Assembly: GCF_042100115.1 (NCBI RefSeq)
Contig: NC_091279.1
Span: 2,542,001 to 2,606,000, forward strand
Direction: 5' to 3'
Origin: Alternaria dauci
Lineage: Eukaryota > Ascomycota > Dothideomycetes > Pleosporales > Pleosporaceae
Length of the DNA: 64,000 nt
Each line of letters opens with the position of its first letter. Within the stretch, counting starts at the first letter, position 1. The notes beneath the pieces are model-generated. The model saw only the letters and a program-made list of their open reading frames with translations. It searched no databases and had not been told where the DNA came from. The position numbers and the translations under genes were made by a program. Positions 1-11,739 of the stretch are shown piece by piece.

Positions 1-691
1 ATGAAAGCGCTTCCCATGATGAAGTGTGCCAGACATTGTCCGGTGTGGTCCGCCCTGCAGAAGCCGAGTGCGGTGATACCTCCAAAGAGGAATTGCACCC
101 ACGTAACTACAGGCATAGCCTTTCCGACGACGCCGTGCGCCTTTACTACCACGTGCCGTATCTTTCCGTTTATGCCTTTCTCAAGGTGGAGCTTTAGGTA
201 GATGCCCATGGCGACTTGGGAGACCAGCATGAGCATGATGACTGGCACGAACTGGGAATGGATGTTCTCGGTGAACTGTCTGCCTTTGTGCTTGTGGCCG
301 AGGAAGTAGCCGATGATTGCGAGGACGGTTCCTAGGGATTGGACGGGTACGTGCCATTTGGATCGTATTATCTAGCCGAGTCGTCAGCAAAGATGGCAGA
401 GCTTCGTCATGCAGTATGAAGTTACATACCCCCAACACCATACCCGTGGGAAAGATGATGCCCCATGCCAAGGACTGGATCAAGATGTGCGTCCATAGTA
501 TCGAGTCCTACAACAGCAATCAGTTATTCTGCGCGCACGGCATATATTCGCCCGGCGGTGTGTGAACGCACGATTGGATCAGGTGATATAGCGTCGCCCT
601 CTGGAATGGCATCCATCTCGTGGTCGTGAGCCGTGACTACCGCGGCACAAAGTAGCGCCACAAGGGCTGCTCTTCTTGTATGCAGCGCCAT
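1..691 (-). CDS. YTP1-like / DUF2427 membrane protein, 3' part beyond window edge
   Basis: Multi-pass membrane protein, running off the left edge. The start at 691 gives a signal peptide (MALHTRRAALVALLCAAVVTA), a short acidic linker, then hydrophobic helices. I read exons 572-691, 430-507 and 1-371, with introns 508-571 and 372-429; the latter has a GTATGT donor and a CTAG acceptor. The spliced text joins a helix around LAWGIIFPTGMVLG to IRSKWHVPVQSLG, then FVPVIMLMLVSQVAMGIYL, then a conserved-looking KAHGVVGKAMPVV stretch. The pattern of a secreted N-terminus followed by b561-like helices is what fungal DUF2427/YTP1 proteins show. The function of that family is not established; its helices resemble those of cytochrome b561-type proteins. 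Two phase-0 junctions with no frame loss make the exon model solid. The C-terminal YTP1 half is outside the window. Confidence 0.75.
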
Positions 692-991
692 GTCGCCGGA
701 GGCCCTTTTCGAGTACGGTTGGCGTCGCTGCAGCTCCGAACAGGTGATTATCGTCGTCGTCTGCTGCGTTGAGAGTTTCAGGATAGCATCAGGGCGTGTG
801 CAAAGGCGGGAACGAACAGGGTGGTTGAGCGTTGTTTGTTGTTTCCCTTGCAGCAGTCGTCGCAATCCCGTGATTACGTTACCACCAGACGCCACCGTCA
901 TTGGCTTCCGCCACACTCCGGACGGATGCGATCAACACCATCATTTCCGACACCAACGCCGAATTGCAGCTTCACCTTCACCACCCGCGAC

Positions 992-2663
992 ATGGCTATC
1001 GAGGAGGGCGTCACTGAAATCGCGGATTCTGAAGATGATCCGATAGCGTCGTCGCCCGGTGTTGTTCCGGATGAAGCTGCGGACAAGCTTTGCGCAGGGG
1101 CAGGCGTTCCGTACCAAGAGCGACAAGACGCGTTGCATGGGGCAGACAGCTTCCACCAAGCATTCGCGCAACGCGATGCCAACGCAGCTTCGTGCTCAGC
1201 CGAAGGCTTGGATGGTGATCGCGACGATGTTTCAGTTGACGACGCGTCGAAAATTGATCAGACTAACATGACACTTCATGATACCAAAAAAGCGCCAGAG
1301 GAAGGATCAACCAACGAGTTGGGCAGCCAAGTCCTGGAAATGCATCCAAAACTGCGTTCACCGAAGCGGGAGCCGATGACTGGAGCCAAATTGTTTGGTC
1401 CTAACGTGGTGATGATGCAAGCCTTACCAATGATCGAACCACAGCATTGTGAGGATGTGCCAGCTCGAAGAGCAGATACCGAGATCCAACAAGACAAAAC
1501 TTATCAGACGACCAAAGACGACTCTATTAAACGAAGCGATATGAAAGCTGTAGGAGATGCAGTGGTGAAAGACGTGGAGAATGACCCCCTAGCCGACCTT
1601 CCAGAACGACCGTCTATCGCAGGTGGTACCAGTCCCGCTAGGGAAGAGCAAGCAACCATCGAGAGCATCCATCCGACCGTGCTTGATAACCCATCACAGG
1701 CGCTGACTGCCACTGAACAGCACCCATCAGATGCCAGCGTGCACGTGGAGGTATCCGATAGGTTCACTTCACAATCGCAAGATCGTGTTCCGCGCGACAG
1801 TCTGTTCCCAGGAACAAGTAATGATGGCAGTCAAGCCGCAGACCATTACTCAGGACACAGATACTCAAACGAAAATGCAGTCTGTCCTAGACCCATGCTC
1901 ATCCACTTCACTGGCTCACATTCAATAGGCTCACACCCCAGTTGCCTCCACGGCAACCTCCATATGGAACAGTTCGGCAGTCACTGTAGCGGACGCGTCA
2001 GACGACAAAAACGCCGACTATGCAGCCCCCAAACTTTCTTTGAGCTCCGCGCATCATGATGCCCAAAGTCCAGGAACTACGCTCTGTAGCTCGCAGATAG
2101 ATACCGACACTAGTGAAGCTGCCATGAGCGCCAGAGAGTCTAGCTCAATGATCGACGACCTACAGACTTTGCCAAGGGAATCTACGGAACAACATCGAGC
2201 CGTGGAACAGCTGGACTCATCGAAACAGAGCGCAGACCACGATTCCGTTGCTGGTTCGCCAACTGCCGAACCACCTGCCCATGTTCAATCACACACTGGT
2301 GCGCGGTGCATGGACCCATCTGCACAGGTCTCTCCATCAAAGACCCCCCAGGAAACCGTTCGGGACGAACTGAGAGCACAGAAGGCCGCGCTGCTAGCTT
2401 CTCTCGGTTCTTTTCCAGCCATCCAGGTGCTCATAGAAGAACATGCTCTTTCAGACGTCGAATCAGGAAATGCAAGCGACGTGCCTATCGAGTCTGACAT
2501 TATGGCAGCTGCGAACAAGATCGTCAAAGAACACATCAAGTTACTGCATGAATACAACGAACTGAAAGACATGGGCCAGGGCTTGATGGGGTTGATAGCA
2601 GATCAGCGGGGGACGCGGATCGTAGAAGTGCAGGAAGAGTTTGGCATCGAAGCAGCGGATTGA
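992..2663 (+). CDS. swi5: Swi5-like DNA recombination/repair protein with long N-terminal extension
   Basis: The C-terminal ~90 residues carry the Swi5/Sae3 pattern: an ELRAQKAALLASLG helix, then IVKEHIKLLHEYNELKDMGQG, then LMGLIADQRGTRIVEVQEEFG at the end. Swi5 proteins act with Sfr1 to load Rad51 or Dmc1 on single-stranded DNA. I chose ATG 992 (context cgacATGg) over 926. The first exon lies in a different frame from the Swi5 part, so an intron is needed. Best options are 1751-1928 (GTATCC...AATAG) or 1818-1941 (GTAATG...CCCAG); both restore the frame. Family members are often only 85-150 aa, whereas this one has roughly 400 residues of Ser/Thr/Asp/Glu/Gln-rich, probably disordered sequence in front. 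Certain for the Swi5 domain, less so for the N-terminal half and the intron. Confidence 0.75.
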
Positions 2664-4482
2664 TCATCAACATCACGGGGATCGGCGGGGGTAACAAGAC
2701 TGTCGATAGCAGCATGAGCTAGTCTTGACACATGCATGACAGGCACGGGGTGGCAGCGTCAAATAAACCTTATACTGTAGGTACTTCCATTTTCGCTCCA
2801 TGTGCGATCTGCCGTCTTCAAACTCCGCAGTAGTAATTCCTTACCTAGTGTGACAGCCCGCAGATGCGCCGCACTGGATTGGACTCTACGACTCGCCCAA
2901 GTTTTTAACACCAGCTCATGCCGCGTCTCTTCGGCGTAAGACTTAGTGGCGCTGCTTGGCCTTGACACATCATTCGACGAACCTCATTTGCGAACAACAC
3001 CACAAGACATGAACCGCGGCGGCGAGCGCACACTCAACATATTCTCCAGAACTGGGCCAGGCCTTCGACGCCCGCCATGTGTTCTGGTAGCGAGAACGCC
3101 TGCGCACGGACTCTGAGCCGCGTCGCAGGGACGCGTTTGACCACACTGCTGGGAACCGGAGAAATGCCGATTGGAAAGAACGTGTTCCAGAAGATTGGAC
3201 GTCGCAAGGAAGAACGCCACACCCACATTGCTTCTTCGACCTGCGTCGAGTCGGCCATCTCTCGCAGCATCGGAGAATTGTTAGAATTCCGATCAGCTGA
3301 GCCGAAGTCATGATGCGATGTTTCATGACTCTGCCCACATTGCGCTTTCGGTCAACATCGGCCACCAGTACCTCAGTATGACATTGGACTGCAAACACCG
3401 TCTTGTATTATTGCGGGTCTTCTTCGGTCGTTTTCACTCTTGTAGTCAGGGGCCGCGGCGGAAACTACGATCGTACCCCGAGCACGCCAGCAGAGACGGC
3501 CCCATGCTTTGAGATGGTCTCACGCGGGTGTCAGTGCCTGATGCGTGTCAGCTCCGCGTCAGCGATCGGTGAACGTCGGAGGCGGGCACCTCAGCGGCCA
3601 AAAAATTACGCAATGCCTCTAGGTCGGCGACGAGGAACCAGTGCTGGATATTCGCCTAAAAGACCAACAGAGGAAGTGGCGGTGCAGAGTCTGCTTCTTG
3701 CCGACCAGACGGCTGAGTCGCATGTCGTGCATTCGTGCGCATCGTGTCAACGGTCTTCAACAGACTTGAAGATCCGCGGACCCATGCAGGAACGCATCCT
3801 TGGGAAAATCTCAGAGATCCCAGTCTTTGGATTCAATATCGCCACATTTATATTTACCATGACTTGAGTTGGCATGACTTGGTCGTTACGGTGGCAATCG
3901 GCATTCGACTTCAGAAGTATGACTGCGATGCCTAGAAAGAACCAAGCACAAGAACTGGATGGCATCCTTTGGCACACATCACCCTAACCCAATTTCGGGG
4001 TTAAGATCACACTCACTTTCGGATAGCAGGCTCGTACACCCAACTTCCGATGGCACTCTAGATGTCAGAGGCTAGAGTTCATAGTGTCCCACTCGCCGAT
4101 ACCAAGCAAGGGTCTCGCTCCACTTTACAATGCACGTCTACTCGCGAACCCAACCGAGAGTCCTTAGGACACATCAAATCACTAGCGAAGAGTGTCGAGC
4201 CGCGATGATTGGCAGTCAAAGGAGCTGCACGACAATAAAGTCCCTCGCTAAGTTGACAGCTCCGCGGTGCATGCCGTCCCGCCCACTAACACTCTCCACT
4301 GCTAGTCTGCCACCCACGACGAACCTATCGGCAATGACAAGACGCTTTCTGAAACGGGCGTACCTCCTTTCTGGACCAGCATCGGTCCATGGTCGTCTTG
4401 AAGACCCTTAACCCTTCCCGTCTGGGACCTTTTGACCGGACTCCTCCTTCCCCAACTTTCGGCGTTACTTTCACCACACACC
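2664..4482 (+). other. Intergenic, no supported gene
   Basis: About 1.8 kb between Swi5 and the seven-helix gene. The open frames here are short, overlap on both strands and have no recognisable domains or consistent splice junctions. The last 100 bases before 4483 are pyrimidine-rich (cttcccgtc, ctcctccttcccc), which fits a fungal core promoter. Confidence 0.5.
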
Positions 4483-5650
4483 ATGTCGGCATCCATACAG
4501 GACTTCCAGCTTGCCGCTCTGGCCGCCGGTTTCACGATCGGGTTTGGGTTCTTGACGGTATGGGAGGCTGTCAAGCAGACGCGAAGGAATCACAGCCCGC
4601 TACGGTCTGCCTACATATATATGATATGGGGTGAGATTTTTGTCAACGTGGTTATTGGTATTATTGGATGGCTGTTCTTGAACGACAGACTGGGGCCGAC
4701 GTGAGTATCTTCCAAGGTTGTACAGTACAAGAAGTCTTTGCTGACGGAGAATTACTAGTGTCCCGGTGCTGTTCTTCATCCTGTTCTTCTGGGTCTTCGA
4801 GGTCCAGCTACTCATGCAAATCATCATCAATCGCATTGCGCTCATCGCAGAGCACCGAACTACTATCCGTAACCTAAAATGGGGAACCGTGATACTCATC
4901 ACTGCCATCAACATCGCCGTCTTCTGTATCTGGATCCCATCCCACACCGTCCCGCCCGTTAGCGAAACATTCGTCAAGATCAACAACGTCTGGGACAAGA
5001 TCAGCAAAGTCCTCATCCTCATCGTCGACGCCGGCCTAAACTGGTACTTCCTCCGGACCGTCAAGATCAGACTCGTAGAGCAACACGGCCTCACCAAATA
5101 CGCACCCCTCGTCGGTTTCAACGGCAAACTCATGATCGTATCCATCGCCATGGACGCCCTCCTCATCGGCCTCATGTTCCTCAACAACCAAGTCGTCTAC
5201 GTCCAATTCCACCCTGTCGTCTACATGGTCAAGCTCAACATCGAAATGTCCATGGCCTCGCTCGTCGTGCGCCTCGCACAAGGCAAACAGAGCGACATGG
5301 GTCCCGAAGAATTCCACAGCTCCTCGGGCCCAGACTCGCACTCGCGATCCGGAGTCCTCTCGCACCAACCAAAGTCGCTGCAGCTGACGAGCCGGTCCAA
5401 GCGCAATGCGACGAATGTGCGCAGCCCGGGCCTAAGCAAGATTGATAGCGATGATAGTTTGGATCTCGGAGGCATTCAGTGTACGACGGATTTGCGCATT
5501 ACGCATGAGGACCGCAAGGATTATGTGGATAGGAAGGATTTTGCGGAGGGGAGCTCGAGGAGTAGTAATGAGGTGATGGCGCCGAGTGTGTTTGGGGATG
5601 AGACGCCGTTGCATAAGCAGGGGATGGGTGTGAAAGAGAGGGAGGTGTAG
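4483..5650 (+). CDS. Seven-helix fungal integral membrane protein
   Basis: Exons 4483-4700 and 4759-5650; the intron 4701-4758 has GTGAGT and ACTAG borders and leaves the frame intact (369 aa). ATG 4483 sits in accATGt. The first ~240 residues alternate hydrophobic helices (AALAAGFTIGFGFLTVW, IWGEIFVNVVIGIIGWLFL, VPVLFFILFFWVFEVQLLM, GTVILITAINIAVFCIW, VLILIVDAGLNWYFL, LMIVSIAMDALLIGLMFL, VKLNIEMSMASLVVRLA), giving seven. The cytosolic tail of about 115 residues is Ser/Asp-rich. This layout matches uncharacterised seven-helix proteins common in filamentous ascomycetes. No CFEM domain and no ligand family that I recognise. A sensor role is possible but not shown. Confidence 0.85.
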
Positions 5651-6572
5651 AGCGTCGTTTTTTTTAAACATGTTTTGTGTGCTGCTGAGCGGTTTTTCTA
5701 GGTAATGATACCCGTGGATATGTAATCACAGTTGGTAACTAAATGGTCTTTCGCAATTCCGCTGTGGAGGAATTCAGTGAGTGTCCAGAACACTCCATCG
5801 TTGGCTGCGCATTGGAACTCGGCTCTCGGGGTATTAATAACGCCTGGCTCGTCCATCCATTCACTGTAATGCCTGTCGAGGACGCCATAAGGAAATCTTT
5901 GGGAGTTGTGACCAAGTAAACGGGATTAAAATATTGTTAGGAACGCGGCTTGAGGATTCGTGGGTATTGAAGAGGAACAAGAGAAGATAGATAAGGTGGG
6001 TATGACTTGGGCGAGTGGGACGACGGCAGCTATGTTCTTTCATCCTGGGTCCAAGACTTAGCTTGGGTTTGTGGTTGAGTATGGCAGTATTACGGCGTCC
6101 ATTGAGGATGGGGACGAGGATGACGTGACGAAGATGTTGAAGAGTCAGAAATAGCTAGTAATCTGTTCGAGAAAGTGGAAGAGAGCAAAGAGTCGTCGGA
6201 GATGCCGAAGTGGCTGAGAGATGCGGTACAAGAGGCGAGATGATCTAGGACATGGAATCGAACTGTCAAGTCATGATGAAGGAACGGATTCGCTGTCTTC
6301 AATGTTCATTGTTAATCGTTTCTGATCTAACATCCTTTTCACACACACTGGTATTCAAACATGGAACGATGGACAAAGTCTTGCAGGTATATCATTAGGT
6401 ATTACAACAGTGTTCAGAGCCACTGTCCCAGCTCCTCCTCGGCGCTACTAATCGTTCGTCGGGGTATAATGCTTGCTAAAAATCCACTTTTATCTCGCTC
6501 GAAATGCACTTTTGGTTCTCGTGTCGTCGTTCACGTCCTCCTCTTCCTCTTTCTTGGTCGCCACACCTCTAT
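5651..6572 (+). other. Intergenic, no supported gene
   Basis: Between the 3' ends of two convergent genes. I see only short frames without domains and nothing else to report. Confidence 0.5.
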
Positions 6573-6875
6573 CTACAAGGGCTTGCCTTGGGTGACCGGA
6601 CCGTCGGGAGAGCCGCATCCGTAGCTGGCTATATATGCAGCGTTGACGCTCTTGTGGTGCTCGATAGCGTGCTTCTTGACGCCTTCCCACATCTTCTTGA
6701 TGCTGAGGTTGAGCTTGTGTTGCGTCTTCTCTTCTTGGTTGACGAAGTGGTGGGCGTCGTGCGCTGACTCGTGGGATTGGCGGCGAGATTGCGAAGAGGG
6801 TGTTGCGGGGATGGAAGATGGAGTTGAAGCGGAAGAGAGCGACAGGATTCGCGGGTGAGAGTCGAACTTGTTCAT
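6573..6875 (-). CDS. Small conserved-looking hypothetical protein (100 aa)
   Basis: Intronless frame starting at ATG 6875. The first ~45 residues are Ser/Pro-rich (LSLSSASTPSSIPATPSS). The second half is charged and helical, with KTQHKLNLSIKKMWEGVKKH followed by a HHKSVNAAYIASYG segment. No signal peptide or TM segment. The compositional switch from disordered to an amphipathic basic helix, together with an upstream TATA box and STRE-type CCCCT, suggests a real, inducible small protein. I do not recognise a named family. Confidence 0.6.
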   Translation of the reverse strand: MNKFDSHPRILSLSSASTPSSIPATPSSQSRRQSHESAHDAHHFVNQEEKTQHKLNLSIKKMWEGVKKHAIEHHKSVNAAYIASYGCGSPDGPVTQGKPL

Positions 6876-7861
6876 TTCGGTGGTAGTTTTGAGCGTGTTG
6901 AGAGTGTTGATTTGTTCGAATCACTCGAGATGTATAGGAGAGTTTGTTGATCGTGAAATAGTAGTATTAGACTGGATGGCTTGTTGCTGATGCTTCTACA
7001 ATGAACCCACATCCCCGCCCCTTTTATACCCCATGGCACAACAAAAGAATTTTTTCTCACTTTTCCACTCCCAGCCAACGATCGTGAGATCTTGGACACA
7101 CCCTCCACGTGCATCGTGACTGGTTTTTCGCAACGGTCGCACATGTGGGTCTAGTAAGGTAGTATCGCCTCGCCTTGGTTTCCACCGAGTGTCTAGAAGC
7201 CACAACACACACCATAAGACGTCATCATAGTGTCGTTCACATCTGCCCTGGCTAAACCTCTTTCATTGAAAATCAAGCTGGAAGTAGTTAACGCCCATGG
7301 CATGATCTCCGTTAACCGCTTAGCTCCCGCGAGGTACTCACGAGAACGTGGTGAGAGGCGTTGTGCGGCTTCCGTCGGCTCAGCCTCGTCAGACTTTTTA
7401 TACCGAAAGGTCCCACTGCGCAACCATCACGTTCTTGATCTTGACACATGAGTTACCTCTAAAGGCGATTTCGTGTGTCATAGTTGCTATTTGCGCAAGA
7501 TCGAGTATTTCGTCGTGCTTGCAAGAATTAGGGAGATTGGTTGCTATTTTTGCCGTACGCTGGTGCGTGCGGCTCAACGAATATTCTTCGCGTGAGCTGA
7601 AATATTAGCAAAGATGCACGTGGATTCGTGATTGGTGGCGAGAGCGTTGCCATCGCGCTGATCATGTGAATGTGTGCTACGGTGGGAATAGCGGGGCGGT
7701 TGTGCGGGATGCAGGCGGCCCGACTCAGAGCACGTCATACATTCTTCGGCAGTCCGGCAAACAGTTGCGACCTCTAGTGTTTATCTGTTATACATACTTG
7801 GAAACGAATCTTTACTCTTCTTTCCTTGAATAATCTCAGTGCCTAATGCATCCAAGCTAAT
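6876..7861 (+). other. Intergenic, promoter of the 6573-6875 gene; otherwise nothing seen
   Basis: Apart from the TATA/STRE element, no coding frame with domain support. Confidence 0.4.
7018..7028 (-). promoter_or_regulatory. TATA box with adjoining STRE-type element
   Basis: On the minus strand the bases read TATAAAAG directly followed by GGG, giving a TATA box abutting AGGGG, about 145 bases upstream of the 6875 start. AGGGG/CCCCT is the stress-response element bound by Msn2/4-type zinc fingers in yeast. Use here is inference. Confidence 0.55.
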
Positions 7862-8892
7862 TCAGCCTGTAGTTCCAGCTAGGAACGCTATAGTGCGTTG
7901 AAAGGCTCTCGTGTACTGTAACTTAACTTCCTTGTCTCTATGATTCGGCCTCGCTGCAAAGCCGTGTCCTACATGTGGGTACATTTCCAAAGTAAAAGTT
8001 GCCCCTTTATTTGATAACTTTTTCGACCAACGTCAGAAATCCGAGGCAAGTATTGCAGGGACCATGGTGTCTTCTTCAGCTAACCCGACGTAAACAGGCG
8101 CCTGGACATTGTCCATGTCGTCGGCTTCCACGAAACTCGGGTGGAAGGACACAGCCGCTTTCAATGATGTCTTTGCTAGTCTCAATACGTGCTTTCCGCC
8201 AAAACAATACCCTACTCCAACGATAGGGATGTCCGGATATCGCTGTGGCAAATGGGCTACTAGCTCGACCAGCAATAAAGAAACGCGTTGAGGATTATGG
8301 CGCTCTAGCCACGCAGAAAAGTCGTGATCCCGCAACTTTTCCTCATCTTCTTTGGACCACGGTTTTTCCTGTGGTGATATGATTTCATTTCGTTTGAGAT
8401 ACTGAATCGGTAGCGCATCGCCTGTTTGAGTGTTAGACCAGGCCCCGAGGAAAGTTTTAGACAACATAGGAACAGAATGTGATGTGATAGTAGTCTTTCT
8501 GTTGGGTATGCAAACTAAGAAATCCTTGCTGACCTTCAAAGTAATCTGATAGTACAACATGCCACCCTTCTTTTGCAAAATCATCCGCGAGCATGAGGTT
8601 ATGTGTAGCATGGCCGAAGCCGTCAGGCAGCAGCAACAATAGACCTTTATTTGGATCTGTTCGAGGTGCCAGCGTCTCGTATACCTGGATGAGGCCTATT
8701 CTGGTGACCTCACCGCGAGGCTTGTAGGAATCTTTACCAGGTTAGCTACTTTCTGTTACGAATTGATGCTGACAAGCTGTGTGAAAAGAGAACCCCGCCC
8801 GTTCGGAACTTTGCGTAAGGCTCGAATGATAGGTAAGCACTGGAGAATCAAGTACCTGGTCCAGCTGTCCCACTCTCGCAACAATTTGCCAT
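7862..8892 (-). pseudogene. Dienelactone hydrolase family, interrupted by an in-frame TGA
   Basis: Alpha/beta hydrolase of the dienelactone hydrolase family. Exons (minus): 8856-8892 (MANCCESGTAGP), 8534-8731, then 7862-8421; introns 8732-8855 and 8422-8533 restore the frame. The spliced text gives GLLLLLPDGFGHATHN, then DYFEG joined to DALPI, then the nucleophile elbow VGYCFGGK (catalytic Cys) and LAEEDTMVP (catalytic Asp). A TGA at 8033-8035 follows SDF. The same frame continues past it for 57 codons through a helix (RWSKKLSNKG) and YPHVGHGFA, which holds the catalytic His, to TGA 7862-7864. The stop therefore removes the His. A 45-nt in-phase intron with a poor donor could skip the stop, but would delete a helix. 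I favour a nonsense mutation. Full length would be about 265 aa, usual for the family. Confidence 0.8.
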
Positions 8893-9860
8893 TGTGAGAC
8901 GCAGCAGGCTCTGCCTTCCAATTCGTGAGTTTAGGTCAAGTACATGCGAGGCTACAGTTTGGCTCTACTGCGTTACACGACCCAAGAAGGTACAGTGTGC
9001 CGAAACGCTATATGACCGTGACAGTCAAGCGGGGACAAATATATAATTCGCTGTCATGTCGGGGAACGAATGCAGATACTATTGCTCATGTGCTAATTCG
9101 AGTGGGTGAGGATGTCGCGGCCGGAATGAGGTGTGGTTTCCGGACTCCGGTTTTGTTTAGTAATCCTGGGACTGAGCGAACAGTGACTTTCCCCGCACCG
9201 ATAACTCGTGTCTGTCTGTCAAACTAAGGTGGATAAGTTTGCAAATCTGGGCGTCCCTGTTGCGATCAATTCGCACAGTGCAGGAATTGATTGACAAGAA
9301 CCTGTAACGGAATTTCACTATTACATACCTACCTAGGTAGGTAGCCTGGCAAGTACAACATTGTTCTCTCACGCACAGAATGCGCGTCAAGAACGGATTG
9401 TGATTATCTAAATGAACCGCTGAATGATTTCGGCGTAGTCACTACTTTTTATTCCTGACCGGTTGGGATCTGTCAAGTTGTTGATGTCACGATACGGGCA
9501 GGCACAGGACATGGGCACACGTGATCGGTATATCCACTATGGACAGTAAATGATTGCTGGTCCAGCCATTTGGCAGAAGACAACTGGAGGAGCTTAGCGG
9601 CTTCGTGAGCAGATTTCTGTGCGTCAGCAGTCTGTGTTTTTGACAGCTAATCGGAGGCGCGCCTTAATTGGTGCTCCATCAGATTAGCACTAAGGCCTTA
9701 CAGGCTCAGCGCCGTGTCGGTTAAATGCGTTCGTAATCTGAATGAGAATGCTGCGACTTCGAGAGCTTGACATCAAGGCATGTTTCAGGATCTTTCGTTG
9801 TTCTAACAATCGACAGTGGATCTAATCTCTTCAGTTCAATGAACGTGTATTCCGTACCAG
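8893..9860 (+). other. Intergenic; contains an 18-bp perfect palindrome
   Basis: No supported gene. A CCTAGG-centred palindrome lies at 9326-9343. Confidence 0.4.
9326..9343. repeat. 18-bp perfect palindrome
   Basis: The sequence tacctacctaggtaggta equals its own reverse complement. Related CCTAGG cores occur near 11770, 12144 and 29625 in other intergenic regions of the window. Confidence 0.6.
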
Positions 9861-11739
9861 TTATATCGACTGGAAGTCCATGTTCTTCTTTCTCACCCAT
9901 TTAGGCAGATGGTACCCAGGGGGACAAGATTCGACAACATAATCAGTTCTCATGCCTTCATCCTTGCTCCCGGCGTCTTCTGTCCTATACTTGATCGCCG
10001 AAGCAACTACATCCATGTTGACTAATCCCCACGCTTGGCCACTTGTTGTCTGGAAATACTCCTCCTTGAAGACTCTCTCAAACTCTCGATCAGCAAGGAA
10101 ACCTCTGATAGCGTGTTGCTTCTTTCCATGACTCATAATCTCGTCGTAATGACGTATATGGCCGACGATGCTTTTATTGCGGGCCTTCAATCTCTTCTGT
10201 TGATCTTCATTATATTTCCCATAACTCTGCATGTGAAGATTGGACACAAGTAGAGAGCATTGCACAACGTATGATCCGCCTTGAACAGCTCGGGCATAAA
10301 GCGCGTGAAGGATACCCGCGGCACCAGCATGTCCAGTTCTATACTCTAGGTTAGTAAGGCAACACACGCTTCACCTTTCGAGTATAGAGATAACAAGAGT
10401 ACATACAAGTAGTCGACGTTGGGACCAGGGAAAATGTGAGGTTCGTCGAAGCCATGGAAATTGCCAATGCCGTAACCCACACCTGTCACCTGTCCAATGA
10501 ACTTGTCAGTTTTCAAGATGGTTCAGCGTAAAGTAGGCGGGGCCATGTGCGCACCGTATCTGCAATTTGTGCCCATCCAGGCCGAACCACCCACGGACCC
10601 TTCCAACCATAACAATTCTCCTGGCAATAGACAATTCCTTTTTTTCTGTTGGCGGTTAGGCCTAGAACCGCATCCCGGCCAAATCCAAGGTGCTCGAGCA
10701 CTGCTGGACGATAGCCGTCAATGAACACGTCGGCGTCTTGGATGAGGGTGAGAAGTTTCTTGCGGCCCTGGAATATTTTCAAGTCGATGTCGACACTCGT
10801 ATTTCCTAGACAACCTTCCATCAAAGTGATAGGCAATTCCGCATTTTTTGAACAGGACACCCGAATGACTGTTGCGCCCAGACTTGCACAGACTTTCCCG
10901 ATAGTTGGACCAGCAATAGCACGAGCGAGCTCCAGAATCTTGATGCCGGACAAAAGTCGATAATCTGCTGATTCAAAAGCAACGTCGTCCCATGATGCTG
11001 GAGGTTGTTTATAATATGGCTGTGATATGAGGTTGTAGTAAGGCTCATCCTTGATTGCCTCTCCATGTGGCGTGGCCTTGAATGCATCTTCCCTCAAGCA
11101 TATTGTTCCAGGGGTCCGATAGACGTTATTACACCAATCATCGAGTACACCGGAGTCTATCTCGCCCACAACTTTGGTGTACATCTCTATTATCTTCTCC
11201 CAGTCGAGATTATTTTCGTTGTGTTGGGGGATTTGGAGCATCTCTAGCAGCGGAGTTGGGTCCATACTGCCATGTAATGAATACCAGTGGCCATCCTTGG
11301 TTTTGTAGATATTCGTGGCCAATTGGCGGTACATCTCTCTTGTATTGCCATGGTCCCAACGTTTGACTGCCTCAACCATTTTCGGGTTTCCGGATAGCCA
11401 TTCTCCTTCGTGTCGAGTGAACAGCGCGCCCAGACCATTGAGTAAAGCATGAGCAACATCGACTTCGACACACTGTTCGATTTTGTAACGATCCTTACTG
11501 ATGGCAAGACCCAAGACTCCAATATATCCTAGAAGTGCTGCTTGAGTTTCTGCACACTTATAGGGCACCGGGAAAAAAGGTTCTGTCTTCTCCGCAACAA
11601 AATCAACCTTCCCCATCAACTGTTGAACATCCTCCGGGACATTGAGGCGTGGGTCTTTCACGATGTTCTCGAATATTCTTTGCGCTTCTGATTGAATCGT
11701 ATAACGCTCTTCACCGCTAATGGCTTCTGGTCTAACCAT
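9861..11739 (-). CDS. CoA-transferase family III (CaiB/BaiF) protein
   Basis: Start ATG 11739; exons 10555-11739, 10403-10489 and 9861-10343. Introns 10490-10554 (GTGCGC...GACAG) and 10344-10402 (GTACTC...AGAG) are both phase 0, giving about 584 aa. The C-terminal half carries the class III signature: the Rossmann-like LSGIKILELARAIAGPTIGK, then VCASLGATVIRV, ADVFIDGYRP, LEHLGFG, and GHAGAAGILHALYARA. The N-terminal ~260 residues are a second, more diverged CaiB-like lobe, as in fungal two-lobe members. The family moves CoA between carboxylic acids or racemises 2-methylacyl-CoA; the substrate cannot be read from sequence. No stop or shift is seen, unlike its neighbours. The second intron uses a weak donor because the better GTATGT two codons earlier would break the frame. 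Confidence 0.85.
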
